A DNA stretch of 64,000 nucleotides from Bombella saccharophila (GTDB lineage Bacteria > Pseudomonadota > Alphaproteobacteria > Acetobacterales > Acetobacteraceae). Below, in pieces: positions 1-8,946 of the stretch (the first letter of the stretch is position 1; each line of letters opens with the position of its first letter). The position numbers and the translations under genes were made by a program. The notes beneath the pieces are model-generated. The model was not told where the DNA came from, ran no database searches, and worked only from the letters and a program-made list of their open reading frames with translations. The stretch covers positions 1 to 64,000 of the forward strand of contig NZ_JANIDW010000002.1 in NCBI RefSeq assembly GCF_026385475.1, written 5' to 3'.

Positions 1-24
1 AATGAAAAAAAGTTTTCCTTCCTC

Positions 25-999
25 TCAAAATGGTGAATTTTGTGTAAACCACCTCCCAAATCGCTCCACACCCTCCTCCAACGATATTTGCGGAATCCAT
101 GAGGTTTGTTGACGTAGCAATGCTGTATCGGCCCATGTTGTTAAGACATCTTCAACGGGTTTGGGGGCTTTATGAATAAGAGCATCCCGCGCTAAAGCAC
201 GCTCCAACCCTCTAACAAGATCCACCACATAACGAGGCTTACCATAACCAATATTGAAGGTGCGATTCGTCCCTTCTTCTAAGGGACCCTCCATCAATAA
301 AAGGATGGCCTCTACGACGTCATCTATATAAGTGAAGTCGCGAGCAAGGCCTACCTCTTCCCATAATGTTAGGGGAGTGCCATCTCGGATGGCACGAGCG
401 AACTTATAACAGGCCATATCAGGCCGCCCTAATGGGCCGTACACTGTAAAAAAACGTAAGGCTGTCTGTGTAAACCCATAAAGATGGCTGTAGGTGTGCG
501 CTGTCAGCTCATTCATCCGTTTGGTTGTTGCATAAAAAGAAGCTTGCCCTTCCACTCGCGCTGCTTCAGAAAAAGGCAACGGTGTAGATGGCCCATATAC
601 GGAAGAAGAGGAGGCATATAAAATATGCCGCAAATGCGGTAAAATACGGCATGCTTCTAATAACGAGACCTGGCCTTCTATATTGTCTTTTATATAAGCA
701 TGCGGGTTAATGCGTGATTGTCGCACGCCCGCCCGGGCAGCGAAATGCAACACAACATCAATATTTTTATGCTCTGCCAAAACGGCCGTAAGAGCCTCTT
801 GGTCACACACATCCATCTTGATGTAATGAAACTTTTCCTCCTCCTGCAAGGAAGTCAATCTTAAAGGAACTAACGGGGGGGCCGCTTGCTCTGTATCAAT
901 CCCAAGAACGCTCCACCCTCGCGCAAGTAAGGCTTGTGCTACATGAGACCCAATAAAACCTGCCACGCCCGTTATAAAAGCTGCCCGTGATGCTCTCAC
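25..999 (-). CDS. NAD-dependent sugar epimerase (UDP-glucuronate 4-epimerase-like)
   Basis: An extended short-chain dehydrogenase/reductase of 324 residues. The Rossmann glycine motif TGVAGFIG is at residues 10-17 and the catalytic pair Y156-x3-K160 (YATTK) follows a serine-rich stretch at 130-133. The best family match from memory is UDP-glucuronate 4-epimerase, a cytosolic NAD+ enzyme that supplies nucleotide sugars for surface polysaccharide. Its start overlaps the end of the upstream DUF192 gene by 4 bases (ATGA), so the two are probably co-translated. The exact nucleotide-sugar substrate cannot be read from the sequence; another UDP-sugar epimerase or dehydratase is possible. Confidence 0.8.
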   Translation of the reverse strand: MRASRAAFITGVAGFIGSHVAQALLARGWSVLGIDTEQAAPPLVPLRLTSLQEEEKFHYIKMDVCDQEALTAVLAEHKNIDVVLHFAARAGVRQSRINPHAYIKDNIEGQVSLLEACRILPHLRHILYASSSSVYGPSTPLPFSEAARVEGQASFYATTKRMNELTAHTYSHLYGFTQTALRFFTVYGPLGRPDMACYKFARAIRDGTPLTLWEEVGLARDFTYIDDVVEAILLLMEGPLEEGTNRTFNIGYGKPRYVVDLVRGLERALARDALIHKAPKPVEDVLTTWADTALLRQQTSWIPQISLEEGVERFGRWFTQNSPF

Positions 1000-1496
1000 T
1001 TGACTGGACTCGGCAGAGCAGAGCTTACGACATGATCGCCCACTACAATCCCCATGGACTCAGTGGTGCCGGCGGGAAGCTCTAACACAGCACGGACAGG
1101 GCCATGACTGCTAATAATACCTTCACTCAATGGTATTGTATGTTCTTCTATCGCATGAATGCGATTCTGCTCATCTATAAAGATGATATCTAATGGAACA
1201 TAAGTATTCTTCATCCACATAGCCGATTCTTGAGCAGCCGGCCAAATAAATAACATACCATGATGAGCAGGAATTTCTTTACGGAACATCTCCCCTATCT
1301 CTTGCTCACGCGGTGTTTTAGCAAGCTCTACAGTAAAGAGATAATCCTGCTTTTTGTGATCTGTAATCGTCAAAGAAACCGAAGGTAATGGCGGTTGCGC
1401 TTGCGTTATCGGCTCCTCCGCATATCCAAGAGGAAACCCCAAGCTACAACATCCTATCAACAGAACTAAACGGCCTACCCAACCCCTTAATCTCAT
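996..1496 (-). CDS. DUF192 family secreted protein
   Basis: A 166-residue protein with an N-terminal signal peptide (hydrophobic core about residues 8-25, ending near YAEE). The body matches the DUF192 family, with the typical stretches GMLFIWP, MWMKNTYVPLDIIFID and AVLELPAG. DUF192 proteins are small periplasmic or extracellular beta proteins of no established biochemical function. The gene lies upstream of, and overlaps by 4 bases, the sugar epimerase gene, which suggests one transcript. The family call is solid; the role is unknown. Confidence 0.8.
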   Translation of the reverse strand: MRLRGWVGRLVLLIGCCSLGFPLGYAEEPITQAQPPLPSVSLTITDHKKQDYLFTVELAKTPREQEIGEMFRKEIPAHHGMLFIWPAAQESAMWMKNTYVPLDIIFIDEQNRIHAIEEHTIPLSEGIISSHGPVRAVLELPAGTTESMGIVVGDHVVSSALPSPVK

Positions 1497-1535
1497 GCGC
1501 TTCCTCCTTTTTTAACCCTCGTCAAAATAAACCAC

Positions 1536-2183
1536 TTACTGTTGAAACGCAGGGTTATGCCGGCGTTCTTCCCCAATTGTGGTAGGCAGGCCATGCCCAG
1601 GCAAAACAATTGTCTCATCAGGAAGACAGAAAAGCCGCTCCCAAATACCTTCCAATAACTGGCGTTCATTCCCGTAGGGGAAATCTGTCCGCCCGACAGT
1701 CCCCCGAAACAACGTATCCCCTGTTAAAGCAATTTTTTCTTCAGGCAGCAAAAACACCACATGCCCCGGTGTGTGACCCGGAATATGCGCAACCTCGAAC
1801 TCACACCCTAAGAAGGACAAAACTTCCCTATCTTTTAAAAAGCGATCCGGCTTTACATTTTTCATCCCTCCCAATCCTAGGGATGCGGCTTGTTCTTCAA
1901 CATGTTGAAGCAGGAACAAATCATCCTTTACCGGCCCTAAAATCGGCACTTCGTTGCTCTGGCGCGCCTCCAATAAGCGTTTGAGCTCCGCCGCACCGCC
2001 GACATGGTCCAAATGACCATGCGTTAGAAGAATAGCCTCCACGTGCAAGGCCTCAGCCTCTTGCGCAAGCCGCGTACTCTCCCCGCCGGGATCAATAATA
2101 ACAGCGCGACCCAGCTGATTTGACAAAATAGTGCAATTTTGCCGAATCGGTGTGACTGTTACTTTCTTCAACGTTAACTTCAT
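1536..2183 (-). CDS. MBL-fold metallo-hydrolase (glyoxalase II-like)
   Basis: A 215-residue metallo-beta-lactamase fold hydrolase. The metal motif THGHLDH is at residues 54-60, followed by IPGHTPGH, TGDTLF, GRTD and a late LPGHG, which together supply the ligands of a two-metal site. Family members are cytosolic thioesterases of the glyoxalase II group, often acting on glutathione or related thioesters. I start at the second ATG (MKLTLKK) because a GGATG element lies just upstream; a start 12 bases further upstream (2195) is also open. The substrate is not determined. Confidence 0.8.
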   Translation of the reverse strand: MKLTLKKVTVTPIRQNCTILSNQLGRAVIIDPGGESTRLAQEAEALHVEAILLTHGHLDHVGGAAELKRLLEARQSNEVPILGPVKDDLFLLQHVEEQAASLGLGGMKNVKPDRFLKDREVLSFLGCEFEVAHIPGHTPGHVVFLLPEEKIALTGDTLFRGTVGRTDFPYGNERQLLEGIWERLFCLPDETIVLPGHGLPTTIGEERRHNPAFQQ

Positions 2184-2595
2184 GAAAACATCCATGATTT
2201 ACATTATGTGTAAATTATTATGTACAATTCTACGCAACACCCGGCAAGAAACCATTCATCAAAGCTCACCTTCAACGTAATTCTAACTCTCCTTTAGAGT
2301 ATTAACGATAGATTAACACTTAAAACAGCCGGATATACCCTCACCGGGTAAAATACATCACCTTCTATAAGAGATTCCCTTTGTTCTTGTGGTGTTTTTA
2401 GTATTTTTCAATCTATACTTTATTAAAAAAGGTTTCCATATTATTTATATTTACTCCTATTAAATCCTGTTTAGATTTTATCTCCTTCTCTTGTTAATAT
2501 TTAACTTGCCATAACCCCAACTTATCTGATATTCCCCGTGATCATTGAATAGAGTAAGGCCTTTTCGGTCAATTTTAGCAACGGGAAGATGCATT
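2184..2595. other. AT-rich intergenic region between divergent genes
   Basis: This 412-bp stretch separates the divergent MBL hydrolase and CHAP genes, so both promoters must lie here. It is AT-rich, especially 2380-2500, and holds two small inverted repeats: ACTCT-ccttt-AGAGT near 2287 and TACCC-tcacc-GGGTA at 2336-2350. I see no convincing -35/-10 pair, no coding sequence and no RNA gene. Confidence 0.5.
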
Positions 2596-3243
2596 ATGAG
2601 CCGCACTGGTCAACGGTTCTTTTTATCATGTTTGGTTTTTTCTGCCGCGGCATTCTGCGCTCCTAAAGCGGAGGCGCGCCACCATACGCGTCATACAGGC
2701 CGCCTTGCTAGAGCAGGCCATAAGACAGCTCATCATTTCGGGCATGGGCATGTCATACAATGTGTAGCCTATGTTCGCCAAAGTACGAATTTTAATATTC
2801 GTGGTAATGCGCGCGACTGGTGGGGGCGTGCTGAGGGTCTTTATGCCCGCGGGCAATTACCAGAAGAAGGAGCTGTACTTAGCTTCCGCCCTACACGCCG
2901 TATGCCTCTTGGTCATGTCGCTGTGGTTCGCAAACAGATTGATAGCCGCACCATCCTCATTGACCAATCCCATTGGAACTCTAACGGAATTAGCCGTAAT
3001 GTTCGCGTTGTGGATGTCTCCCCTGCGAATGATTGGTCGGCTGTACGTGTTGCTCTTGCCAGTAATGATGGCCGCTTGGGTAGCATTTATCCAACACACG
3101 GCTTCATTTATGCTCGTGCAGAAGGGACACGCCCCGTTCGTGCACCGATTCGTAATGTTTTGGCCAAGAACGACGCTATAGAGACTGCATCTATCCCTAG
3201 TGAGGTTTTTGGAGATGAGGCACCGAGCCGCTCTCTCCAATAA
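2596..3243 (+). CDS. Secreted CHAP-domain amidase/peptidase
   Basis: A 215-residue protein with a Sec signal peptide (residues 1-27, ending AEA) and a His-rich linker, followed by a CHAP domain. The likely catalytic cysteine is C56 in QCVAYV and the histidine H107 in GHVAVV; D123 and H126 (DQSHWN) follow. CHAP enzymes cleave peptidoglycan cross-bridges or the amide bond to muramic acid, so this is probably a periplasmic or exported wall-remodelling enzyme. The ATG at 2596 is preceded by GGAAG; an in-frame TTG at 2545 would add 17 residues ahead of the signal peptide and is unlikely. It stands alone as a plus-strand gene among minus-strand genes. Confidence 0.75.
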   Translation: MSRTGQRFFLSCLVFSAAAFCAPKAEARHHTRHTGRLARAGHKTAHHFGHGHVIQCVAYVRQSTNFNIRGNARDWWGRAEGLYARGQLPEEGAVLSFRPTRRMPLGHVAVVRKQIDSRTILIDQSHWNSNGISRNVRVVDVSPANDWSAVRVALASNDGRLGSIYPTHGFIYARAEGTRPVRAPIRNVLAKNDAIETASIPSEVFGDEAPSRSLQ

Positions 3244-3288
3244 GGTTTTTGTAAAGCGGACTCTCCATAAAGGCCGGATGCTTCCAAA

Positions 3289-3744
3289 TTAGGGACGTCC
3301 GGCTTTATGATACGGATGCCCCGTTTGAATCGCTTGCGCCCGAAAAAGCTGCTCTGCGAGCATCACACGCACAAGCATATGAGGCCATGTCAACTTGCCT
3401 AGCGAGAAAAGAGCATCAGCACGCTGAATAATAGCGGCATCTAGCCCTTCTGCCCCGCCAATCATGAAGCACACAAGTCGGCCTGTTTCCTGCCATTGCT
3501 GTAGCTTTGCAGCAAAAACGGGACTATCCATCAGCGGGCCGCCTTCATCCAGCACAATAACAAACGCATTATCGGGACAGGCGGCTAAAAGAGCCTCTGC
3601 CTCTCGCCGTTTTTGTTCAGTAGGGGAGCCACGCCCTTGGGGAACTTCGACAACCTCAAGCTTAGGCCGCAGCCGCGCCCTATAACGTGCGAGTAACTCT
3701 TGCTCTGGCCCAGCTTTTAACTTCCCAACGGCGATGAGTTTCAT
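3289..3744 (-). CDS. rlmH: 23S rRNA (pseudouridine-1915-N3)-methyltransferase RlmH
   Basis: A SPOUT-class methyltransferase of 151 residues, the normal RlmH length. It methylates the pseudouridine at position 1915 in helix 69 of 23S rRNA, using S-adenosylmethionine, on assembled 70S ribosomes. The knot region with FMIGGAEGL and the C-terminal end [19 protein letters not shown] are diagnostic. It is the last gene of the nadD-rsfS-rlmH group, an order common in bacteria, 27 bases after rsfS. Confidence 0.95.
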   Translation of the reverse strand: MKLIAVGKLKAGPEQELLARYRARLRPKLEVVEVPQGRGSPTEQKRREAEALLAACPDNAFVIVLDEGGPLMDSPVFAAKLQQWQETGRLVCFMIGGAEGLDAAIIQRADALFSLGKLTWPHMLVRVMLAEQLFRAQAIQTGHPYHKAGRP

Positions 3745-3771
3745 ACCATATGCCCCACGCCTTGTTGTCTC

Positions 3772-4161
3772 TTACTCAACGGCGATTTCTTCATCCGCGT
3801 GGTCAAAATCGCCGCCCCACATGCGCTCTAACGCGTAAAGCTCCCGGCTTTCTGGCATAAAGAGATGTACCACAACATCGCCAGCATCCAACAAAACCCA
3901 ATCGCTCCCTTGTTCCCCTTCAATCTGCGGGCGAGCTAGCGACTCTTCTTTTAAACGGGTTTCTAAATGGTGCGCCATAGCGGAAATCTGACGCTCAGAC
4001 ACACCAGAGGCAATGATCATACGCTCTGCAAATCCAGCACGGCCTGTTAAATCCAATGTGACAATATTCTCAGCTTTATCCTTATCCAAACTCTCGGTAA
4101 TGACGGATAAAAGACGGGCGAGCCGTGCCTCATGAGACGAAGGGGAGGAGGATTTAGTCAT
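3772..4161 (-). CDS. rsfS: Ribosomal silencing factor RsfS
   Basis: A 129-residue protein of the RsfS/DUF143 family. RsfS binds ribosomal protein L14 (uL14) on the 50S subunit and blocks subunit joining when nutrients fall. Conserved elements are MIIASGVSERQISAMA and the central GSDWVLLDAGDVVVHLF block. The start overlaps the end of nadD by 8 bases, so it is translationally coupled, and rlmH follows. The last residues are an acidic tail. Confidence 0.93.
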   Translation of the reverse strand: MTKSSSPSSHEARLARLLSVITESLDKDKAENIVTLDLTGRAGFAERMIIASGVSERQISAMAHHLETRLKEESLARPQIEGEQGSDWVLLDAGDVVVHLFMPESRELYALERMWGGDFDHADEEIAVE

Positions 4162-4768
4162 GGTGATAATCGTTTTTACTCCTAATGGCGCGTAAAGCCG
4201 TTGATGAAATAGCGTTTTGAGGGGCTAGTAAAAAGGTCCAGCCCGGCCCCCCTTCTGCTTTTAGCAAAAGAGACGCCCTCCTGCCATCATGACGATACCG
4301 CCGCAAAACAGAACTCGCGCGCCCTTTTAGCGCAGGGATGACACTCCCCGGCCGCGGTAATACCGCTATGGGGACCAAATGAGCCAGCTTCCGCCAACCA
4401 CGCCAACGGGAGAATTGCGCTAGGCCATCCGACCCCATAAGCCATATAAAACGACAATGAGGGAAACGCTGCTTGAGCAACGCCACTGTCTTAACCGTAA
4501 AATGCTGGCCTAATTGATGCTCAATATCCACAGCGATGATGCGCCGCCCATCAGCAAGATGCCGCGCACTGGCTAAACGCTGCGCAAAAGGGGCCATCCC
4601 TATGCGGGATTTTAGCGGATTCCCCGGCGAGACCATCAGCCAAACTTGGTCTAGCTGCAAATGTGCCAAAGCTTTACGGGCAAGTTGAATATGCCCTTCA
4701 TGCGCTGGATTAAACGACCCCCCAAGGAGACCAATGCGCATATGCCGCCCATCGCCGAATCGCGACAT
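4154..4768 (-). CDS. nadD: Nicotinate-nucleotide adenylyltransferase NadD
   Basis: Transfers AMP from ATP to nicotinate mononucleotide to make deamido-NAD, in the cytosol; the window also holds nadE, the next enzyme. The nucleotidyltransferase signature GGSFNPAHEGH (HxGH) lies at about residues 16-26 and the C-terminal ISSTALR motif is present. I start at the ATG preceded by AGGGG (residue sequence MSRFGDG), giving 204 residues; an upstream ATG at 4822 and a TTG at 4831 are also open. The gene follows ychF closely and overlaps rsfS. Confidence 0.88.
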   Translation of the reverse strand: MSRFGDGRHMRIGLLGGSFNPAHEGHIQLARKALAHLQLDQVWLMVSPGNPLKSRIGMAPFAQRLASARHLADGRRIIAVDIEHQLGQHFTVKTVALLKQRFPHCRFIWLMGSDGLAQFSRWRGWRKLAHLVPIAVLPRPGSVIPALKGRASSVLRRYRHDGRRASLLLKAEGGPGWTFLLAPQNAISSTALRAIRSKNDYHHD

Positions 4769-4831
4769 TGCTGCCCCTAAAGGACGCTTACGCGATAAGC
4801 GATGAACGGTCTGTGCCTTCATCAATAACAA

Positions 4832-5926
4832 TCACACATTAAAGCGGAAGAGCAGCACATCGCCATCTTGTACGACATAATTCTTGCCCTCTACGCGCAA
4901 TTTACCGGCCTCACGCGCACCAGCCTCGCCTTTATAGGTCACATAATCATCATAAGCGATGGTCTCACACGCAATGAAGCCACGCTCAAAATCATTATGA
5001 ATCACGGCCGCGGCTTGGGGAGCTTTAGTGCCCGCGGTGATTGTCCAAGCGCGTGTCTCTTTTGGCCCAACAGTAAAATAGGTTTGTAGGCCCAAAAGCC
5101 GATAGCCAGCAGCAATTACGCGGTCTAACCCGCTATCTTTCAGCCCCAAACCATCGAGGAACTCAATGCGCTCCTCCTCCTCAAGCTGGCTGACTTCTGC
5201 CTCAATCGCCGCAGAAACAATCACAACGCCCGCCCCCTCTGCCTCGGCGCGTTTTTTCACCTTTTCTGAAAGGGCATTACCGGTGGAAGCCGCAGCCTCC
5301 TCCACATTACACACATAAAGAACAGGCTTTGTTGTCATGAGCTGAAGGCGCGCAACTTCGACCTCCTTCCCCGCAGGGATGGCCGTGCGGGCTGGTTTGC
5401 CTGCTTGCAACGCCGCTAATAGAGGCTCCATAAGCTCTAGCTGCTCTTTCGCCTCACGATCATTGCCACGGGCGCGCTTTTCCAAACCTGTTTTGCGGCG
5501 TTCTAAGCTTTCTAAATCCGCCAACATTAATTCTGTCTCGATGATGTCAGCATCACGCACAGGGTCCACACCACCCTCTACATGGGTAATGTCATCATCT
5601 TCAAAACAACGCAGCACATGGATGATGGCGTCCACCTCACGAATATTCGCAAGGAACTGATTGCCAAGCCCTTCCCCTTTGGAGGCCCCCCGCACCAGAC
5701 CAGCAATATCCACAAACTCTAGGCTCGTGGGTAAAATACGCTGGGACTGCCCCACTTTAGCGAGGACCTCTAGCCGCTCATCAGGCACAGCCACGCGGCC
5801 CGTATTAGGCTCGATCGTGCAGAAAGGATAATTCGCCGATTGCGCCGAGGCCGTTTGCGTCAACGCATTAAACAAGGTGGATTTGCCAACATTGGGGAGG
5901 CCCACGATCCCACAATTGAACCCCAT
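4832..5926 (-). CDS. ychF: Redox-regulated ATPase YchF (OLA1 family)
   Basis: A 364-residue Obg-like P-loop protein, full length. The G1 motif GLPNVGKST is at residues 9-17, DIAGLV provides the G3 region, and a coiled-coil insert (about 130-170) precedes the C-terminal TGS domain. YchF prefers ATP over GTP, associates with ribosomes and is tied to the oxidative stress response. It lies downstream of pth, a neighbour it has in many proteobacteria, and upstream of nadD. Confidence 0.95.
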   Translation of the reverse strand: MGFNCGIVGLPNVGKSTLFNALTQTASAQSANYPFCTIEPNTGRVAVPDERLEVLAKVGQSQRILPTSLEFVDIAGLVRGASKGEGLGNQFLANIREVDAIIHVLRCFEDDDITHVEGGVDPVRDADIIETELMLADLESLERRKTGLEKRARGNDREAKEQLELMEPLLAALQAGKPARTAIPAGKEVEVARLQLMTTKPVLYVCNVEEAAASTGNALSEKVKKRAEAEGAGVVIVSAAIEAEVSQLEEEERIEFLDGLGLKDSGLDRVIAAGYRLLGLQTYFTVGPKETRAWTITAGTKAPQAAAVIHNDFERGFIACETIAYDDYVTYKGEAGAREAGKLRVEGKNYVVQDGDVLLFRFNV

Positions 5927-6007
5927 GCACTCTCTCCCATTTTCCTAAAATGCCGCTGTTTTATGGTCTGCCTTTATCCCATAGCAACGCGCATATTACA
6001 ATTTACC

Positions 6008-6577
6008 TTAGCTCCGCCACAGAGCTGTCTTTGTCATAAAGGCTTCTGGCTCATCCTGCGCGAGTAATGGAGTCGCATCGGCCAGCTCATCTAACCATCG
6101 CTCTAAATCTGGCCGCTCCGTGCTAGAGAAGTCCCCCAACACATGGCCATGCACCCGCTCCCGGCTACCGGGATGGCCAATGCCTAGACGCACCCGCCAA
6201 TAATTAGGGCTAGGCAATGCTTTATCCATAGAGCGCAACCCATTATGGCCCGCTGCACCGCCCCCTTGCTTGACGCGCATCTTCCCAAAAGCGAGGTCCA
6301 ACTCGTCATGGAAAACAGTCATATCCTCAAGGGGGATTTTATAAAAATGCGCGGCTTGCTGCACGCTCTCGCCAGAGAGATTCATGTAGGTCAGCGGCTT
6401 GAGGAGAAGAATCTTCTGCCGCCCGACCATGCCTTCTGCCGTCTCCCCGCGGAAACGCTTACGCCACGGACTAAAACCGTGGCGTAGCGCAATCGCATCA
6501 ACAGCCATAAAGCCGATATTATGCCGGTTGCGGCTCATTGATGCGCCCGGGTTACCGAGTCCGATCCAGAGCTTCAC
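6008..6577 (-). CDS. pth: Peptidyl-tRNA hydrolase
   Basis: A 189-residue monomeric esterase that frees tRNA from peptidyl-tRNA dropped by stalled ribosomes. The N-terminal GLGNPG motif (residues 6-11) and the catalytic histidine H19 in RHNIGF are present, as is FHDELDL with the conserved aspartate and the GGGAAGHNGLRS loop. It sits 15 bases after rplY, forming the usual rplY-pth-ychF cluster. Confidence 0.95.
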   Translation of the reverse strand: MKLWIGLGNPGASMSRNRHNIGFMAVDAIALRHGFSPWRKRFRGETAEGMVGRQKILLLKPLTYMNLSGESVQQAAHFYKIPLEDMTVFHDELDLAFGKMRVKQGGGAAGHNGLRSMDKALPSPNYWRVRLGIGHPGSRERVHGHVLGDFSSTERPDLERWLDELADATPLLAQDEPEAFMTKTALWRS

Positions 6578-6592
6578 AACCGTTCAACCTCT

Positions 6593-7222
6593 TTATTTGG
6601 ACTCAGCTGCGGCGGCTTCACCCTCGCCCTCAGCAGTATCCTCTGGCTCTTCATCCACTGTTGGTGGAGCGATAGAGGCAATCACGAAGTTAGGGATATG
6701 CAACGTCGGTGTTGCATGCTCCGTACCTTGGAGGTCATCCCAACGCACATTGTCGTTGATGTCCAGCTTGCTGAGGTCCACAGTGAAATGCTCTGGAATA
6801 TTCTCAACAGGTACTTCCACATCCACAGAGTGACGGGCAATGTTCAACACACCACCGCGCTTAATGCCGGGGGCGTCTTCCTCACCGGTAAAGGTGATGC
6901 CAACCTGCACATGCACGCTCTGGCCGGGGACCAAACGCAGGAAGTCGATATGAATCGGCGCATCAGACACCGGATGGAACTGAATATCACGAATCAGCGC
7001 GTGAACTTGCTCACCACCAATATTGAACTGATAAAGGCGGGACTGCCAGCTACCGCGATGCAGCTCCTTCATGATGATGCGGGGGTCGATGGAGACGAGG
7101 GCCGGCTCCTTCTTACCACCATATACCACGCCAGGGACGAGCCCTTCACGTCGTGTAGCGCGCGCTGCCCCCTTACCTGCTTTGGCGCGCTGGGAGATCT
7201 CCAGTGTCGTTATTTTCGCCAC
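6593..7222 (-). CDS. rplY: 50S ribosomal protein L25 / general stress protein Ctc
   Basis: A 209-residue L25 of the long (CTC/TL5) form. An N-terminal 5S rRNA-binding domain (residues 1-95, including [10 protein letters not shown]) is followed by the beta-rich C-terminal domain and an acidic Glu/Ala-rich tail. It binds 5S rRNA on the 50S subunit. It heads the rplY-pth-ychF group; its promoter presumably lies in the 105-bp gap before pgeF. The acidic tail is usual in alphaproteobacteria. Confidence 0.93.
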   Translation of the reverse strand: MAKITTLEISQRAKAGKGAARATRREGLVPGVVYGGKKEPALVSIDPRIIMKELHRGSWQSRLYQFNIGGEQVHALIRDIQFHPVSDAPIHIDFLRLVPGQSVHVQVGITFTGEEDAPGIKRGGVLNIARHSVDVEVPVENIPEHFTVDLSKLDINDNVRWDDLQGTEHATPTLHIPNFVIASIAPPTVDEEPEDTAEGEGEAAAAESK

Positions 7223-7327
7223 GTTATACGCTCCTGCGTTCTAAAAATGAGTATAACCGTACGGCCTCCAGGGGTGCCTACGGCTGCTCTGCCCTAGCCG
7301 AAAAATACATAAAAGACAATTTTTTTA

Positions 7328-8122
7328 TCACGATGATGGTGTAATTGCTCGAATAATAGAAAGCTGCCGCCCTGTTCGCCCATCACCTCTCAATGTGGCC
7401 CGGCGATGGCTGAAGAAGCATGTTTCCGCTGCGGTATCACGCTCTACCCACTCTGCGCGCACATGAAGAGCCTCTAACCGCGCAAGACAAAATGCAGGAA
7501 GGTCGAACTGGTAATGCCCAGTACGTGCAGCCGGTGTAAAGAACCTCCCCCCAGAGGACTCATGAGCGGGATCATGAGCCAATACAGCGCACCGCATATC
7601 CTCACCGACCTCGTAAGAAGCAGACGCAATGCACGGGCCAATCACGGCGCGAATCCCCTCGGCCCCCAAAGCGCGCATCTGCTGTACCGTAGCTTCCAAC
7701 ACACCAGCTACAGCCCCGCGCCACCCCGCATGAGCAGCCCCAACAACACGCCCATCATGCGAGGCAAATAACACAGGCGCGCAATCTGCTGTGGCAATCC
7801 CTAGTGCAATGGTGGGGCAGTCCGTCACCAGGCCGTCCCCTTCTGGTAAGGCACCATAAGAGAAGGACGGCACATCTTCAGAGCCTCGCAACGTCACGAC
7901 CTCTGCCCCATGCACTTGTTGGAGGGCGGCAAGATGCACCTCCTCCACCCCCACAAGCGCGGCAATACGCTGTCTATTTGCCTGCACATAGGTAGGGTCA
8001 TCCTGCGTATTGACCCCGCCATTCAAACTCTCATAAGGCGCGCGGGACACGCCGCCTTGCCGCAAGCAAAAGCCATGCGGGACAGGCAATAAAGATGAAT
8101 GAATGACCGGAGGCAAACTCAT
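7328..8122 (-). CDS. pgeF: Peptidoglycan editing factor PgeF (laccase-domain YfiH family)
   Basis: A 264-residue protein of the Cu-oxidase_4/YfiH family, described as removing mis-incorporated L-Ser in place of L-Ala from peptidoglycan precursors. Metal-site hallmarks are VHGAEV, TADCAPVLF, HAGWRGAVAG and GPCI. The ATG at 8122 overlaps the lgt stop codon as ATGA, showing coupling, so the longer reading frame from 8134 is not needed. It ends the hldD-lgt-pgeF operon. Confidence 0.88.
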   Translation of the reverse strand: MSLPPVIHSSLLPVPHGFCLRQGGVSRAPYESLNGGVNTQDDPTYVQANRQRIAALVGVEEVHLAALQQVHGAEVVTLRGSEDVPSFSYGALPEGDGLVTDCPTIALGIATADCAPVLFASHDGRVVGAAHAGWRGAVAGVLEATVQQMRALGAEGIRAVIGPCIASASYEVGEDMRCAVLAHDPAHESSGGRFFTPAARTGHYQFDLPAFCLARLEALHVRAEWVERDTAAETCFFSHRRATLRGDGRTGRQLSIIRAITPSS

Positions 8123-8946
8123 GACGTTACCCAATCACGCTCCTGCGCAGGACGGCGGAAGGCATAGACCATCAGCGCAATCCCCGCGATGGCCATAGGC
8201 ACACAGAGCAACTGCCCCATTGTGGTGCCCCCAGCAAGGAAGCCGATATTATCATCAGGCTGACGGAACAGCTCACAAAAGGCGCGTGCGCACGCATAAC
8301 CAAAAAGGAACAAGCCAGAGAGAAAGCCCGCTCGTGCCCGCAAAACAGGCCGCCCTACGGCAATCAACATAATGATGAATAATAAAAGCCCCTCTGTTAG
8401 GGCCTCATATAACTCAGAAGGATGGCGCGGCTCTGGCCCAACGGCTGGGAAAATCATCGCCCATGGCACCGCATGGACTACAGGCCGGCCCCATAATTCC
8501 CCATTGATGAAATTAGCACAACGGCCTAGCCCCAACCCAATGGGCACCACCACGACAATCCGATCTGCAAAGGCAAGGAAGTTCAGACGCCGCCGCCACG
8601 TAAACCAAGCCAGCGCGATAATGACCCCTGCTGCCCCACCATGAAAGGACATGCCGCCCCGCCATGTTGCAAAAATCTGCAACGGATGAGCCAGGAAGAA
8701 AAGAGGGCGATAAAAAAGGACATAGCCTAAACGCCCCCCCACCAATACGCCAAGCACGGCATAGACGAGGAAGTCATCCACCGCTGTACGAGACGCAACC
8801 TTCGGCCCTAATTGAACCAACTTCCGTGCGATAGGTAAGGCTATAAGAAATGCCGTTATATAAGCAAGCGCATACCAACGGACCACCAATGGCCCTAAAT
8901 GAAACGCCACCGGGTCCAACCCCGGAAAGATAAGCGGTTGTGTCAC
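8119..8946 (-). CDS. lgt: Prolipoprotein diacylglyceryl transferase
   Basis: A 275-residue polytopic inner-membrane enzyme that moves diacylglycerol from phosphatidylglycerol to the lipobox cysteine of prolipoproteins. About seven membrane segments are visible. The Lgt signature RCANFINGELWGR and the MSFHGG histidine motif are present. It is coupled by 4-base ATGA overlaps to both hldD upstream and pgeF downstream. A lipoprotein substrate candidate, the PqiC-like protein, is encoded at 27.5 kb. Confidence 0.95.
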   Translation of the reverse strand: MTQPLIFPGLDPVAFHLGPLVVRWYALAYITAFLIALPIARKLVQLGPKVASRTAVDDFLVYAVLGVLVGGRLGYVLFYRPLFFLAHPLQIFATWRGGMSFHGGAAGVIIALAWFTWRRRLNFLAFADRIVVVVPIGLGLGRCANFINGELWGRPVVHAVPWAMIFPAVGPEPRHPSELYEALTEGLLLFIIMLIAVGRPVLRARAGFLSGLFLFGYACARAFCELFRQPDDNIGFLAGGTTMGQLLCVPMAIAGIALMVYAFRRPAQERDWVTS